Shown: one piece after another, positions 26,214-35,356 of the stretch
How the letters are laid out: each line of letters starts with the position of its first letter
Numbering within the stretch: position 1 is the stretch's first letter
From: Aureispira sp. CCB-E
Lineage (GTDB): Bacteria; Bacteroidota; Bacteroidia; Chitinophagales; Saprospiraceae
Assembly (NCBI RefSeq): GCF_031326345.1
Contig: NZ_CP133671.1
Coordinates: 4,836,001 to 4,900,000 of the forward strand
Direction of reading: 5' to 3'
DNA: 64,000 nt
The notes under the pieces: model-generated
Seen by the model: only the letters and a program-made list of their open reading frames with translations
Databases searched by the model: none
What the model was told of the DNA's origin: nothing
Position numbers and translations under genes: made by a program

Positions 26214-26230
26214 GTATTACTAAGTAATAC
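26214..26230. promoter_or_regulatory. 17-bp perfect palindrome (possible operator)
   Basis: GTATTACT-A-AGTAATAC in the divergent gap between xdhA and terpene synthase 1. It adjoins a TATATTAG stretch that resembles a -7 element on the plus strand. A dimeric repressor site is possible; no regulator gene is adjacent. Confidence 0.4.
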
Positions 26231-26346
26231 AGACAATACACGCACAACAAAACTATTATTTATTTAACTTTTAACACAATCAATTTTTAATTCCCTAACT
26301 TCACCAACAACCATAACTCAAAGTTTCCTATTTCAACAACCTCTCT

Positions 26347-26502
26347 ATACCGTACCGCTTATATTATCACTCGCTCCACTTAGGGAGCAATCCGTACCAA
26401 TTGACTTTCTTACAAAATTAGAAACAACCCATTTTTAATATCGCAAGAGTGAGATACCTCCTATTTTACAATTTTAATTTTAAAGTTTGTACTGTCCCTC
26501 CT
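26347..26502 (+). promoter_or_regulatory. Conserved structured upstream element, copy A (terpene synthase 1)
   Basis: This 156-nt stretch aligns over its whole length with 31721-31879 upstream of terpene synthase 2. Shared blocks include CGTACCA-TTGAC, TTTCTTACAAAATT, TTAATATC and CTGT-CCTCCT. A hairpin, GCTCC (26373-26377) with GGAGC (26384-26388), is kept in copy B as ACTCT/GGAGT, with one compensatory G-C to A-T change. It ends 421 bp before the start codon. The remaining gap shows no gene. Confidence 0.6.
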
Positions 26503-26923
26503 ATTCAACGCTGCTAAGGCTGTTGTCTAGTTAGGTGATTTATGTGCTTAATGTTTGTTGATGATTGAACCACCACAATCATTGGGACATCTTATGCCTT
26601 CATTTAACTTTTCTTCATTTAACTTTTTTTATTGATAAGTTATATCAAGCGAGATCCTTCTGTTTTAAAACAAAAATCACAACATATAGCCCGAGATATT
26701 CACCTTATCCAGTATAGATTTTTATCTATTGAAAGTACGAATTACTTTCCATTACTCCAGTTAATTATCACAATGTTTTTAGATAGTTAAAACGGCTTTT
26801 GTATGTCCTAACCAAAAAGCAACACTTAGTGTTAGTGATGATCGTAATAGTCTTATATCTAATGGATAAAAACAGGGAAAATGTACAATCTTATTTTTCA
26901 ACCCCTTATAAAGAAATTGTACC

Positions 26924-28054
26924 ATGAAAGAAAGAAATCAAGAAGCAAACGAAGGTAACAAACCCAACGTATCACAAATCGCTAACGATTTTCAAGACAA
27001 TTTATCCGCATGCCCTGTTAGCCCCTTCAACTCTAAGCAGCTAACCATTTCTACACTAGAAATACACTATCACGAAGCTATTCAAGATATTTTGAAAGCT
27101 ACCTCTAAATTGACCAAAGAGCTGGATATCCAACTAGAAGAGGTCTATTCTGCTCATACAAGTATGACTGCATTTTTATACCCCAACTCAGGTAGGTATA
27201 GATTGGTCATTGCCAATGTTCTCTACGATTTTCTATATTACATCGATGATCTTTTTGGAGAGGACATAGAAATTGGAGAAGACGACGAGCGTCCTTCATT
27301 GATGGCAATGATGCAAATTTGGAAAACTGGAAAAATCCAAGATGGCTTTTTAGATGCTATTAAAAACCCAAAAATTAAGAACATCTATAACGCTTTACTT
27401 TGGATTAGAACTAAGTTATTTCAGAGCTCTGAGCCTGCATTTTTCAAAAAACTATCTGGTCTGCTTTTTGAGCATTTGAAAGATCAGTTGGAGCCTAAAG
27501 ACTTTAGCACTGTAGACGAATATATTTTGCTAAGAAGACGTTTTGGTGGAATGTACCCTGTTGCGTTTCTTGTAGAATACTGCAACAATAGATACCTTGC
27601 CGCAGGTACTTTAGAAAAAGTACCTAGTCTACAAAAAGCAATTGATGCATGTGCTGATATTGGAGGTTTATCAAACGATATTTTCTCCTATCCCAAAGAA
27701 AGTCACAGCAAGTTTAATTTGGTCAACAGTTATTTAGTTGCTCATCCAGAAATGACATTAAAAGAAGCTGTTCAAAATTCTATCGACCTAGTTAACGACT
27801 GTCACTTTGAATTTGACCAAGCCATAGAGCAACTTCAAACAGAGGTTAAGGTTTTATCTGAAGAGCAACAAATTACTGTGTTAAAATTTGCAGAGGGTCT
27901 AAAAGATATTTTATCAGCAAGCTACCACTGGCAATTTGTTACTCAGCGTTTCAGACATGACAACCACATTTTGGAAGACTTGAAACACGAATCTACTTAT
28001 ACATTCAATTCGAAAGTTAAGAATTTGATTCCTCTAATCAAGAAACATGCATAA
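26924..28054 (+). CDS. Class I terpene synthase (terpene cyclase) 1
   Basis: 376 residues, all-helical terpene cyclase fold. The metal-binding aspartate-rich motif is D108-D-L-F-G-E113 and the NSE triad is N251-D-I-F-S255-Y-P-K-E259, both intact, with the C-terminal W-x5-R-[YF] pattern (WQFVTQRF). Such enzymes ionise an isoprenyl diphosphate (FPP or GGPP) and cyclise it. Product cannot be predicted from sequence. A ~50-residue low-complexity N-terminal tail precedes the core. It starts MKERN, as does terpene synthase 2 at 32084, with which it is similar throughout. A terminator follows and then a P450 gene on the same strand. No prenyl diphosphate synthase is in the window. Confidence 0.9.
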   Translation: MKERNQEANEGNKPNVSQIANDFQDNLSACPVSPFNSKQLTISTLEIHYHEAIQDILKATSKLTKELDIQLEEVYSAHTSMTAFLYPNSGRYRLVIANVLYDFLYYIDDLFGEDIEIGEDDERPSLMAMMQIWKTGKIQDGFLDAIKNPKIKNIYNALLWIRTKLFQSSEPAFFKKLSGLLFEHLKDQLEPKDFSTVDEYILLRRRFGGMYPVAFLVEYCNNRYLAAGTLEKVPSLQKAIDACADIGGLSNDIFSYPKESHSKFNLVNSYLVAHPEMTLKEAVQNSIDLVNDCHFEFDQAIEQLQTEVKVLSEEQQITVLKFAEGLKDILSASYHWQFVTQRFRHDNHILEDLKHESTYTFNSKVKNLIPLIKKHA

Positions 28055-28109
28055 AGTAAATGGAATTATCGACTGAATGATAATGAAATTTATTATCTTA
28101 ATACAAAGT

Positions 28110-28147
28110 ATGACCTTAGTCTTTTAGTAGACTAAGGTCATTTAATT
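28110..28147 (+). terminator. Terminator of terpene synthase 1
   Basis: 13-bp perfect stem (ATGACCTTAGTCT 28110-28122 with 28129-28141), 6-nt loop, T-rich tail. It implies that the P450 gene downstream has its own promoter or relies on read-through. Confidence 0.8.
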
Positions 28148-28279
28148 CTATTGTTATTTCCTCATTTTTTTATTGGTCTGACTATCAATGTCTATACCTA
28201 AACAGTCACTAATTTTTTAGTATTACGCAACTATAAGGTTAGTGGATTATTGATTCAAAACACTTAATATATTTTCATA

Positions 28280-29641
28280 ATGGAGAACCCTGAAGTTAAT
28301 GTTCCTAAAATGGGATTGCTTGCTTTTTTACGCAAGCTTCCTAGTATGAATCGCAACTTGATCCTTTTTTTTAAAGAAATATTAGACCAGAATGATGGTC
28401 TTATCAAACTTCCTAACAAACTTACCCTAACCGATGACGCTGAATTGATTCAGTATTTTTTACAAAAGAATAATTCTAACTATATCAAAACCTCTTTAGT
28501 TAGAACTTTTGTAAGAGATCAAATTGGAGATGGTCTTTTTACATCTGACGGAAAATATTGGTTGAAACAACGCAGAGCTATCCAAGCTGGTTTTCACAAA
28601 AAAAAATTAGTTGGCATTTCTAAAATTATGCTTGATGAAATCAATCAATATATGGATAATATCTTGGACGTGTATGCAGAAACAAACCAAGAAATTGATC
28701 TCGAAAAAGAAATGACTTACTTGGCATCAAAAGTAGTTTCCAAAAGCTTGTTCGGGCAAGAGTTTGACAATGAAAAAATTGATGTTATTGATGATAGCAT
28801 TGCCAAAGCAAATGAATACATTGTCGCTGTTGCCAAACAGCCATTTCTAAAACCTTGGTATCATCTCAATGGCGCTTATAAGCATATTGTCAAACAAAAA
28901 AATATTCGAGATAAATTTATCTTAGATTTCATCGAAGAACGAAAAAAATCTGGCGAATCAAAAGATGATTTGCTAGGTATGTTGTTGGATACCGAGTATG
29001 AAGATGGTTCTAAGATGACGAATAAACAGTTGCTAGATGAATCTATTATTTTGATTGTTGCAGGCAACAAAACATCTGCTGTTACAATGGCTTGGCTCTT
29101 CTATTTGCTAGCCAAACACCCTGGAATTGAAGAAAAAGTGCTGCAATCAGTCACAGAAATATTGGGAGATGAAGAACCTTCCATCGAAAGTATTCGCTCA
29201 TTGACTTATCCACTACAAGTCCTAGAAGAAACAATGCGAATGTATCCCGTTGTCTGGCTTATTGACCGAGAACCCGTAGAAGATGACGAGTTTTCGGGCA
29301 TCAAAATCAAAAAAGGAGAAGACATTGCAGCATTTGTATATGGTCTACATCATAATCCTAAGTACTGGAAAGATCCTGAATGTTTTGACCCTGAGCGTTT
29401 CACTCCAGAAAATAAAAAAGAACAGGTTCCTTTTTCTTATTTACCTTTTGGAGGAGGACCAAGAATTTGTATTGGGAAAAATTTTGCTATTATGGAAATG
29501 CAATTCATTTTAGCCATGTTTATTCGGAGGTACAAATTTGTCTTATCGCCAGGACAAAACATAGGTTTTAAACCTTTGCTTACTCTAAGTCCAACGAATG
29601 GTATTAAAGTTCGAGTTCAAAAAAGAAATCCAGCTAGCTAA
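28280..29641 (+). CDS. Cytochrome P450
   Basis: 453 residues, no TM anchor, so soluble. Heme-binding loop PFGGGPRICIGK with the thiolate C397; K-helix ExxR as E317-T-M-R320; PERF motif (DPERFTPE). The I-helix reads A261-G-N-K264-T265-S, where most P450s have AGx[DE]T[TS], so the conserved acid is replaced by lysine. Lying 225 bp after terpene synthase 1, it is the likely tailoring enzyme that oxidises the terpene. No ferredoxin or reductase is next to it. Bidirectional terminator follows at 29655. Confidence 0.93.
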   Translation: MENPEVNVPKMGLLAFLRKLPSMNRNLILFFKEILDQNDGLIKLPNKLTLTDDAELIQYFLQKNNSNYIKTSLVRTFVRDQIGDGLFTSDGKYWLKQRRAIQAGFHKKKLVGISKIMLDEINQYMDNILDVYAETNQEIDLEKEMTYLASKVVSKSLFGQEFDNEKIDVIDDSIAKANEYIVAVAKQPFLKPWYHLNGAYKHIVKQKNIRDKFILDFIEERKKSGESKDDLLGMLLDTEYEDGSKMTNKQLLDESIILIVAGNKTSAVTMAWLFYLLAKHPGIEEKVLQSVTEILGDEEPSIESIRSLTYPLQVLEETMRMYPVVWLIDREPVEDDEFSGIKIKKGEDIAAFVYGLHHNPKYWKDPECFDPERFTPENKKEQVPFSYLPFGGGPRICIGKNFAIMEMQFILAMFIRRYKFVLSPGQNIGFKPLLTLSPTNGIKVRVQKRNPAS

Positions 29642-29654
29642 TAGAATAGGCATA

Positions 29655-29692
29655 AAAAAACTATCTACTGAAATTCAATAGATAGTTTTTTT
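29655..29692. terminator. Bidirectional terminator between P450 and STAS-like gene a
   Basis: Stem AACTATCTA (29659-29667) with TAGATAGTT, flanked by A-run and T-run, so it works in both directions between two convergent genes. Confidence 0.85.
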
Positions 29693-29711
29693 ATTTCTCT
29701 GATGTAATATT

Positions 29712-30134
29712 TTATCCATTTTTCTTTTTTTCGATACATTCTAGCAACCATTTGATTGCCTCGTCTCGTTTTTTTTCATCAAATATTTTGACAGGAGCTT
29801 GTCCTCTTTTGCCATCTGTCAACTTGGATTTACCAGTTATTTTCAAAAAAAGGTTTCCGACAATCTTTGAACCAAAAGAAGTGGTTAACATTGCTGTTGC
29901 GACTTCTCCTATTTCTGCTTCAGAATAACATTTTAGAACTTCTTTACTAAGATAAGTATTTGCCGTATTACTTAACAATCCCCTCACTTTGCCATCTACC
30001 GCTTTTCTCATAGCAGCCACATTTTCTTGTGCAATTTCTAATGTATCAGGCTCTGTCCATTCTTTGTTAGGCAATATTTCAACAATATCGTCGGGTCGAA
30101 CCTTGATGATTAGTGCTCTAGTCCTGTATTCCAT
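29712..30134 (-). CDS. STAS/SpoIIAA-like small protein, paralogue a
   Basis: 140 residues, soluble, no signal peptide. It belongs to a seven-member local family with a shared pattern: RPD[DG]I at ~12-17, a W near 26, DT[LI]E[IT]A.EN, KAV..K.R, Y.[SG]KEV, E[VI]A[TS]A[LM]L, S[FY]G[SA]K.VGN..LK.TGK, and a C-terminal P[VI].IF with WLL. The alternating strands and helices, and the GxN-LK turn, resemble the SpoIIAA/STAS-like (DUF7793-type) proteins of Bacteroidota, often annotated as hypothetical. No enzyme residues are apparent. This copy has the insertion KLTDGKRGQ before the PVKIF strand. Function unknown. Confidence 0.75.
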   Translation of the reverse strand: MEYRTRALIIKVRPDDIVEILPNKEWTEPDTLEIAQENVAAMRKAVDGKVRGLLSNTANTYLSKEVLKCYSEAEIGEVATAMLTTSFGSKIVGNLFLKITGKSKLTDGKRGQAPVKIFDEKKRDEAIKWLLECIEKKKNG

Positions 30135-30248
30135 AGTTTCTATATTTAAAGTTTGTTACAATCACATATTAAGCCTAATAAATATAACATTATTATAACA
30201 ATTAAACATAAAATATATAGGGGTATTTTTATATTTTTCTTAATTTTA

Positions 30249-30656
30249 TCATTTTCGTTTTTTGGCTTTGGCAATTTCATCTAACAAGAACTCAATTGCT
30301 GCTTTTCGATCGCTCATTGCAAAAATACGAACAGGTGCATCTCCTCTACTTTTGCCTGTTAACTTCAAAAATAGATTGCCTACTATTTTTGACCCAAAAG
30401 AAGTGCTTAACATTGCTGTAGCCACTTCTCCTACATACGCCTCATTGTAGTAGTTCATAACTTCTCTACTAAGATAAGTATTGGGGTTTTCGCTCAACAG
30501 CCCTCTGGGTTTTCCATCTACTGCTTTTCTTATTGCTGCCACGTTCTCTTTGGCAATTTCTAAGGTATCAGGTTCTACCCAGTTCTTATCAGGGATAATC
30601 TCAACAATATCATCTGGTCTAACCTTGATAATTAGTGCTTTAGTTCTGTATTCCAT
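30249..30656 (-). CDS. STAS/SpoIIAA-like small protein, paralogue b
   Basis: 135 residues. Very close to paralogues a and c (MEYRTKALIIKVRPDDIVEI, TSFGSKIVGNLFLKLTGKSR). It has the short SRGDAP linker like c, and its C-terminal end reads AIEFLLDEI where the others have WLL. Lies 114 bp upstream of paralogue a on the same strand. The gap is AT-rich with no clear terminator, so a and b may be separate or joint transcripts. Confidence 0.75.
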   Translation of the reverse strand: MEYRTKALIIKVRPDDIVEIIPDKNWVEPDTLEIAKENVAAIRKAVDGKPRGLLSENPNTYLSREVMNYYNEAYVGEVATAMLSTSFGSKIVGNLFLKLTGKSRGDAPVRIFAMSDRKAAIEFLLDEIAKAKKRK

Positions 30657-30784
30657 AATCTTTATGTTTAAGGTTCTTTATTATACTTTTATGTTGTTTT
30701 ATAATTCTAAGTAAACTCAACAGTATATCTAAATATATGAAAACATAAATTCATAAAAAAGAAATATAACTAAAAACTATTATT

Positions 30785-31201
30785 TTAGCCCCTTTTAGCC
30801 TGTTTTTTAGCTTTATTAATATGCTCTAATAACCAAGCAATCCCTTCTTCTTTGTTGCTTGCCGAAAAAATACGTATGGGAGCATCTCCTCTGCTTTTTC
30901 CTGTTAGTTTTAAGAAAAGGTTTCCGACTACTTTTGATCCAAACGAATTGGTCAATATAACAGTAGCCACTTCTCCTACTTCTGCTTCACTATAATAGTT
31001 CATTACCTCTTTGCTTAGATACGTACTTGGTGTGCGACTAAGCAACCCCCTAGGTTTTCCATCTACTGCTTTTTTCATGGCAGCGACATTTTCTTTGGCG
31101 ATTTCCATCGTATCGGGCTCCACCCAATCTTCATTTGGCACAATGTCTACAATGTCATCTGGTCGAACTGTAATCGTCAAGGCTCTTGTTTTGAACTCCA
31201 T
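30785..31201 (-). CDS. STAS/SpoIIAA-like small protein, paralogue c
   Basis: 138 residues. Closest to b (SRGDAPIRIF). It begins MEFKTRALTITVRPDDIVDI. First in transcription of the a-b-c group, divergent from terpene synthase 2 across 880 bp. Its long Lys-rich tail (NKAKKQAKRG) is basic. Confidence 0.75.
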   Translation of the reverse strand: MEFKTRALTITVRPDDIVDIVPNEDWVEPDTMEIAKENVAAMKKAVDGKPRGLLSRTPSTYLSKEVMNYYSEAEVGEVATVILTNSFGSKVVGNLFLKLTGKSRGDAPIRIFSASNKEEGIAWLLEHINKAKKQAKRG

Positions 31202-31647
31202 TTTTTTTTGTAATTAATAATTATCTATTGAATATAATGCCAAGGGGAAATCCTCCAATAACATCAATTATTAAGTATGTTATAAAATATAAGTACAAGA
31301 GAGATTTGAGAATCTTTTTTTCACTCCAAAAATAAATTAATTTTTTAACTGTACAATAAATATATGTAAACTACACCTTAACAAGACCATATAGGGTTCT
31401 TTATTTATATGTATTTACTTATTTTGGTCAAAAATTCCAATATCCTCTCGTATAATTCAATTCTAATACTTATTTATAATAAATATCAAGAATTAAAGTA
31501 CAATATATTTTTAAGAAACCAATCTAGATACTAATAAAAAAAAGAAATTAATTTATATTAGCAGCTCATTAAAAGCCGTTACAAATTGACACATATAATT
31601 TATTAAAATTAATTTTATATTAATTAAAACATTTGATTATTTTGTTT

Positions 31648-31655
31648 ATATTTGT
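31648..31655 (+). promoter_or_regulatory. Possible -7 element for terpene synthase 2
   Basis: TATATTTG matches TAnnTTTG and lies 66 bp before the conserved element copy B, which would put that element inside a ~420-nt 5' leader. No proper TTTG at -33. Confidence 0.35.
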
Positions 31656-31720
31656 AAACAACATAGTAAAACGACATACTTACTTTTAAAAGTAGTTTCG
31701 CCCACAAATTATTCCCTTCA

Positions 31721-31879
31721 ATACTGTATAGCGAATATACCACTCACTCTATTAAGGAGTACACGTACCAGTTGACACTTTCTTACAAAATTTATTAACA
31801 CAATCTAATCTTAATATCTAAGGGTAAGAAGCCTCTATTTTTTGCAATTTCATTTTTAAAAGCTTGTGCTGTTCCTCCT
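31721..31879 (+). promoter_or_regulatory. Conserved structured upstream element, copy B (terpene synthase 2)
   Basis: 159 nt that align with 26347-26502. The hairpin is ACTCT (31746-31750) with GGAGT (31756-31760), where copy A has GCTCC/GGAGC. It ends 205 bp before the start of terpene synthase 2. The rest of the 880-bp gap between 31202 and 32083 shows no gene. Confidence 0.6.
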
Positions 31880-32083
31880 TTGTAATACTCTTATTGACGT
31901 TTTGCGAAGACTGGCGAAGCCTTGCATTGACTGAACAAAACTGTTAACTGCATAAAATAATTCAGAACCAACAATAAACCAAAACTATGCAGCATCTAAC
32001 AAAGAATTAGGCTTCTATAAATAAGCAAATTAGGGAACCTCACAATGCCATTTATTTATCCCTTTTAAAAGAAACCACACACT

Positions 32084-33154
32084 ATGAAAGAAAGAAATAC
32101 AACCACTAAAAATTTCGACTTTTTTTCAAATCATTTCACACTACGAACCACAACCACTTTTAACTCTCAACAGCTCAGTATTTCAGAACTAAGACCCCAA
32201 CATCATGAAGCAATGGAGAGCATTTTATTGGCAACTTCACGTTTATCCAAAGAACTAAATATCCAAATTGACCAATCCTATGCAGCCCATACAACAATGA
32301 CCTCGTTTTTATATCCAAAATCTGGAAAATACAGAATCGTTATTGTTAATATTCTATACGATTTGCTGTATTACATTGATGATTTATTTGGAGAAGATAT
32401 AGAAAAGAACCAACAGGAAGACAAACCTGCTTTGTCTGAGTTGATGTATATCTGGCAAACAGGAAAAATAAACAGCATTTATTATAACCAACTAACTAGC
32501 AATGAGATAAAAACAGTTTGCACTGCATTACAATGGGTTCGAAACAAAATATTTCAAAGTTGCGAACCTACTTTTTTCAAAAAATTATCTTGGCTTTTGT
32601 TTGAACATTTGAGAGATCAATTAAAACCAGATGCCTACGAATCGACAGAAGAATATATTCTATTAAGAAGAAACTTTTCGGGGATGTATGTTGCCATTTA
32701 TTTAATTGAATATTGCACGGGCAGGTATTTAAATCACGATCTTCTAGAGAAAGTACCTAGCTTGCAAACCGCTATTGACTTATGTGCAGATATTGGAGGA
32801 TTATCAAATGATATATTTTCTTATCCTAAGGAAAGCCATAGCCAGTTCAATTTAGTAAATAGTTTTGGGGTGCTTAAACAAACAAAAACCTTAGATAAAG
32901 CAATTCAAAAATCCATTGATTTGGTTAATAATTGCCACGCCGAATTTAAGAAGATGATCAAACAAATTCGTACCGATATTAAGGGCTTAACAGTAGAAGA
33001 AAAGGTAACCGTTTTGCAATTTGCCGATGGGCTTAATTCTATTCTATCCGCTACTTATCATTGGCAATTTGTAACCAATAGATATCGCCACCACCAGCAT
33101 ATTTTAGAAGACATGAAGTATTCGTCTGAACAAATTAACCAAAGAGCATCATAA
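32084..33154 (+). CDS. Class I terpene synthase (terpene cyclase) 2
   Basis: 356 residues, a paralogue of the synthase at 26924. Aspartate-rich motif D99-D100-L-F-G-E, NSE triad N242-D-I-F-S246-Y-P-K-E250 and C-terminal HWQFVTNRY are all kept, so it should be active. It shares the exact start ATGAAAGAAAGAAAT and the conserved upstream element. Differences cluster in the N-terminal tail and the region 130-150. Two diverged paralogues with intact catalytic motifs suggest two terpene products or a substrate split. No P450 of its own; a strong terminator follows. Confidence 0.9.
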   Translation: MKERNTTTKNFDFFSNHFTLRTTTTFNSQQLSISELRPQHHEAMESILLATSRLSKELNIQIDQSYAAHTTMTSFLYPKSGKYRIVIVNILYDLLYYIDDLFGEDIEKNQQEDKPALSELMYIWQTGKINSIYYNQLTSNEIKTVCTALQWVRNKIFQSCEPTFFKKLSWLLFEHLRDQLKPDAYESTEEYILLRRNFSGMYVAIYLIEYCTGRYLNHDLLEKVPSLQTAIDLCADIGGLSNDIFSYPKESHSQFNLVNSFGVLKQTKTLDKAIQKSIDLVNNCHAEFKKMIKQIRTDIKGLTVEEKVTVLQFADGLNSILSATYHWQFVTNRYRHHQHILEDMKYSSEQINQRAS

Positions 33155-33172
33155 TCGAATCTTTTTCATACA

Positions 33173-33213
33173 AAAAGCCATTTCCAAAGATTGGAAATGG
33201 CTTTTGTTTTTTA
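33173..33213 (+). terminator. Terminator of terpene synthase 2
   Basis: 15-bp perfect stem (AAAAGCCATTTCCAA 33173-33187 with 33191-33205), 3-nt loop and T-rich tail, 18 bp after the stop. The A-run at the other side could also stop the convergent paralogue d. Confidence 0.9.
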
Positions 33214-33227
33214 TCGTCAAAGTAAAA

Positions 33228-33638
33228 TTACTTGCGTTTAGCAATTTCATTGAGTAACCATTTTTCAGCAGCTTCTTTTTCAGTGAAAATATCTACTAAA
33301 AATGTCGCTTGCTTATCATTAGACTCAGAATATTTTTTTATCAGTTTTAAATACAGATTACCGACTACTTTTGATCCATACGATGTAATCAATAGTGCTG
33401 TAGCCACTTCATCTATCTCTCCATTGATATAACATTCCAAGACCTCTTTTCCTATATAATGATCAGGCAGATGTCTTAATATGCCTCTTTGCTTCTTGTC
33501 CACAGCTTTTTTCAAAGCTTTAGCATTTTCAGTAGCCGTTTCAATTGTATCAGGCTTGTCCCAATATTCATTATTGATTACTTCTACAATGTCATCTGGT
33601 CGGACTACAATAGTCATTGATTTAGTTTTAAATTCCAT
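33228..33638 (-). CDS. STAS/SpoIIAA-like small protein, paralogue d
   Basis: 136 residues. Pairs with e by DTIETATENAK and YIGKEVLECY. It is the most diverged: the conserved LTGK becomes LIKKYSESND and the penultimate strand reads FLVDIF instead of PVKIF. Convergent with terpene synthase 2. Confidence 0.72.
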   Translation of the reverse strand: MEFKTKSMTIVVRPDDIVEVINNEYWDKPDTIETATENAKALKKAVDKKQRGILRHLPDHYIGKEVLECYINGEIDEVATALLITSYGSKVVGNLYLKLIKKYSESNDKQATFLVDIFTEKEAAEKWLLNEIAKRK

Positions 33639-33778
33639 ATCGCTCTGTTTTTGGGGTTAAACATTGACAATTAAAATAAGCTTTTTTTTCGACAAAAAAG
33701 CTCAAATAATAAAATTGTGATTTAATAAAAAGTATTCCTATATCAATTTTTCAAAGATAAGGCTTACTCTTCAACCCT

Positions 33779-34192
33779 TTATTTTGAATAGAGAGCGATT
33801 TGCTCCAATAACCATGCTTCCGCTAGTTCTCGTTTGGTAAATATTTTGACAGGAGGTTTGTCACTTTCCTGTTCTGCATTTTTCTTTTTTCCTGTTAATT
33901 TCAAATAAATGTTTCCAACTACTTTAGAAGCAAAAGACCGAGTCATTAAAGCAGTTGCGACTTCTCCTATTTCTGCCTTGATATAACATTCCAGCACTTC
34001 TTTTCCAACATACGTATCTGGCATATGACTCAAGATACCTCTCTTTTTTCCATTTACTGCTTTTTTTAGCACCTTGGCATTTTCAGTAGCGGTCTCAATT
34101 GTATCTATATTTTCCCACTCTTCGTTATTGGTCACTTCTACAATATCATCTGGCCGAACCTTAATTGTGATAGATTTTGTTTTGTATTCCAT
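33779..34192 (-). CDS. STAS/SpoIIAA-like small protein, paralogue e
   Basis: 137 residues. Closest to d (ETATENAKVLKKAV, GILSHMPDTYVGKEVLECY) but keeps KLTGK and PPVKIF. Residues RSFASKVVGN replace the usual TSFGSKVVGN. 140 bp separate it from d. Confidence 0.75.
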   Translation of the reverse strand: MEYKTKSITIKVRPDDIVEVTNNEEWENIDTIETATENAKVLKKAVNGKKRGILSHMPDTYVGKEVLECYIKAEIGEVATALMTRSFASKVVGNIYLKLTGKKKNAEQESDKPPVKIFTKRELAEAWLLEQIALYSK

Positions 34193-34330
34193 TTTTCTTC
34201 TTTTAGCTAAATTGACAATTAAAATAAGCTTATTTCTTATAAATCAAATGCCAAATCAGTGAAACAGAACTACGATCTATCAACCATACACCTTGCTGCT
34301 ATCCTTCAACTTCTATCGTTTTGAATTACA

Positions 34331-34741
34331 TCAATTTGTATGGTTTGCTATTTGTTCTAGCAACCATGCTTCAGCATCCTCTTTTTTTGTAAATATCTTT
34401 ACTGGAGCCTTGCCTTCTACGCTTTTCGTAGCAGCTTTACCTGTCAATTTTAAAAACAAATTTCCGACTACTTTTGATCCAAAGGAAGTTGTTAACAAAG
34501 CGCTAGCTATTTCTCCTATCTCAGCATTTTCGTAACACTCCAATACCTCTTTTGACATGTATGTACTTGGCATGTGACTCAACATAGCTCTTGGTTGTCC
34601 ATCTACTGCTTTTTTTAACATTGCAATATTTTCTTGAGCAATTTCTATTGTGTCTGCGTCATTCCAGTTTTCATTGTTTAAAATCTCTACAATTCCATCA
34701 GGGCGAACAATAATTGTCAATGCTCGTGTTGTTAATTTCAT
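34331..34741 (-). CDS. STAS/SpoIIAA-like small protein, paralogue f
   Basis: 136 residues, starting MKLTTRALTIIVRPDGIVEI. It groups with g by RPDGI and SHMPSTYMSKEVLECY/SYMPSTYMSKEVLDCY and by KEDAxxWLLxQIA. Followed downstream by e after 138 bp. Confidence 0.75.
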   Translation of the reverse strand: MKLTTRALTIIVRPDGIVEILNNENWNDADTIEIAQENIAMLKKAVDGQPRAMLSHMPSTYMSKEVLECYENAEIGEIASALLTTSFGSKVVGNLFLKLTGKAATKSVEGKAPVKIFTKKEDAEAWLLEQIANHTN

Positions 34742-34942
34742 GGTTATCTAATCTTAATAAATGTAAATTAATTTCGTATTAGAAGGCTTTTGATTGAGGG
34801 GGGTTGAATTAAAGAGTGCGAAATTAATATATTTTTTAATTTTAGACATACGAAATCCATATTATTTATTGGAGCAAGGTATTTAATTTATTAATTAACC
34901 ACCTGCACCAAAAATAAGCAAGACAATTTGTCGCCAAAAAAT

Positions 34943-35356
34943 CTATTGATGCTTGGCTATTTGGCTCAAAAGCCAAACGACAGCATCTTCTTTTTTGCTA
35001 AAAATTCTAACAGGAGCTTGATTTTTAATTTGACTTGATTTAGCCGCTTTTCCTGTCAATTTCAAATAAGCATTACCCATAACCTTGGCACCAAAAGAAG
35101 TCGTTAACATAGCACTTGCCACTTCACCAATTTCTGCTTTGTCATAGCAATCCAATACTTCTTTGCTCATATAAGTACTTGGCATATAGCTCAGCAAAGC
35201 TCTCGGCTTATTATCTACTGCTTTAATTAACATTTCGATATTCTCTTTGGCAATCTCAACCGTATCGGGTTGATCCCAACCCTCATTGGTATGCATTTCG
35301 ATAATTCCATCAGGTCGAACTTTGATTGTCAACGCTCTTGTTTTGTATTCCTTCAT
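34943..35356 (-). CDS. STAS/SpoIIAA-like small protein, paralogue g
   Basis: 137 residues from the ATG at 35354-35356 (MKEYKTRALTIKVRPDGIIEM). A longer frame runs 20 codons upstream but that stretch is hydrophobic, AT-rich and not shared by the other six, so I chose the internal start. Groups with f. First of the d-e-f-g run in transcription order; divergent from the 35584 gene. Confidence 0.75.
   Translation of the reverse strand: MKEYKTRALTIKVRPDGIIEMHTNEGWDQPDTVEIAKENIEMLIKAVDNKPRALLSYMPSTYMSKEVLDCYDKAEIGEVASAMLTTSFGAKVMGNAYLKLTGKAAKSSQIKNQAPVRIFSKKEDAVVWLLSQIAKHQ

Noticed and set aside
26924-33154. Geosmin or 2-methylisoborneol synthase locus
   Set aside because: The proteins are single-domain; no methyltransferase or encapsulin-type partner is present.
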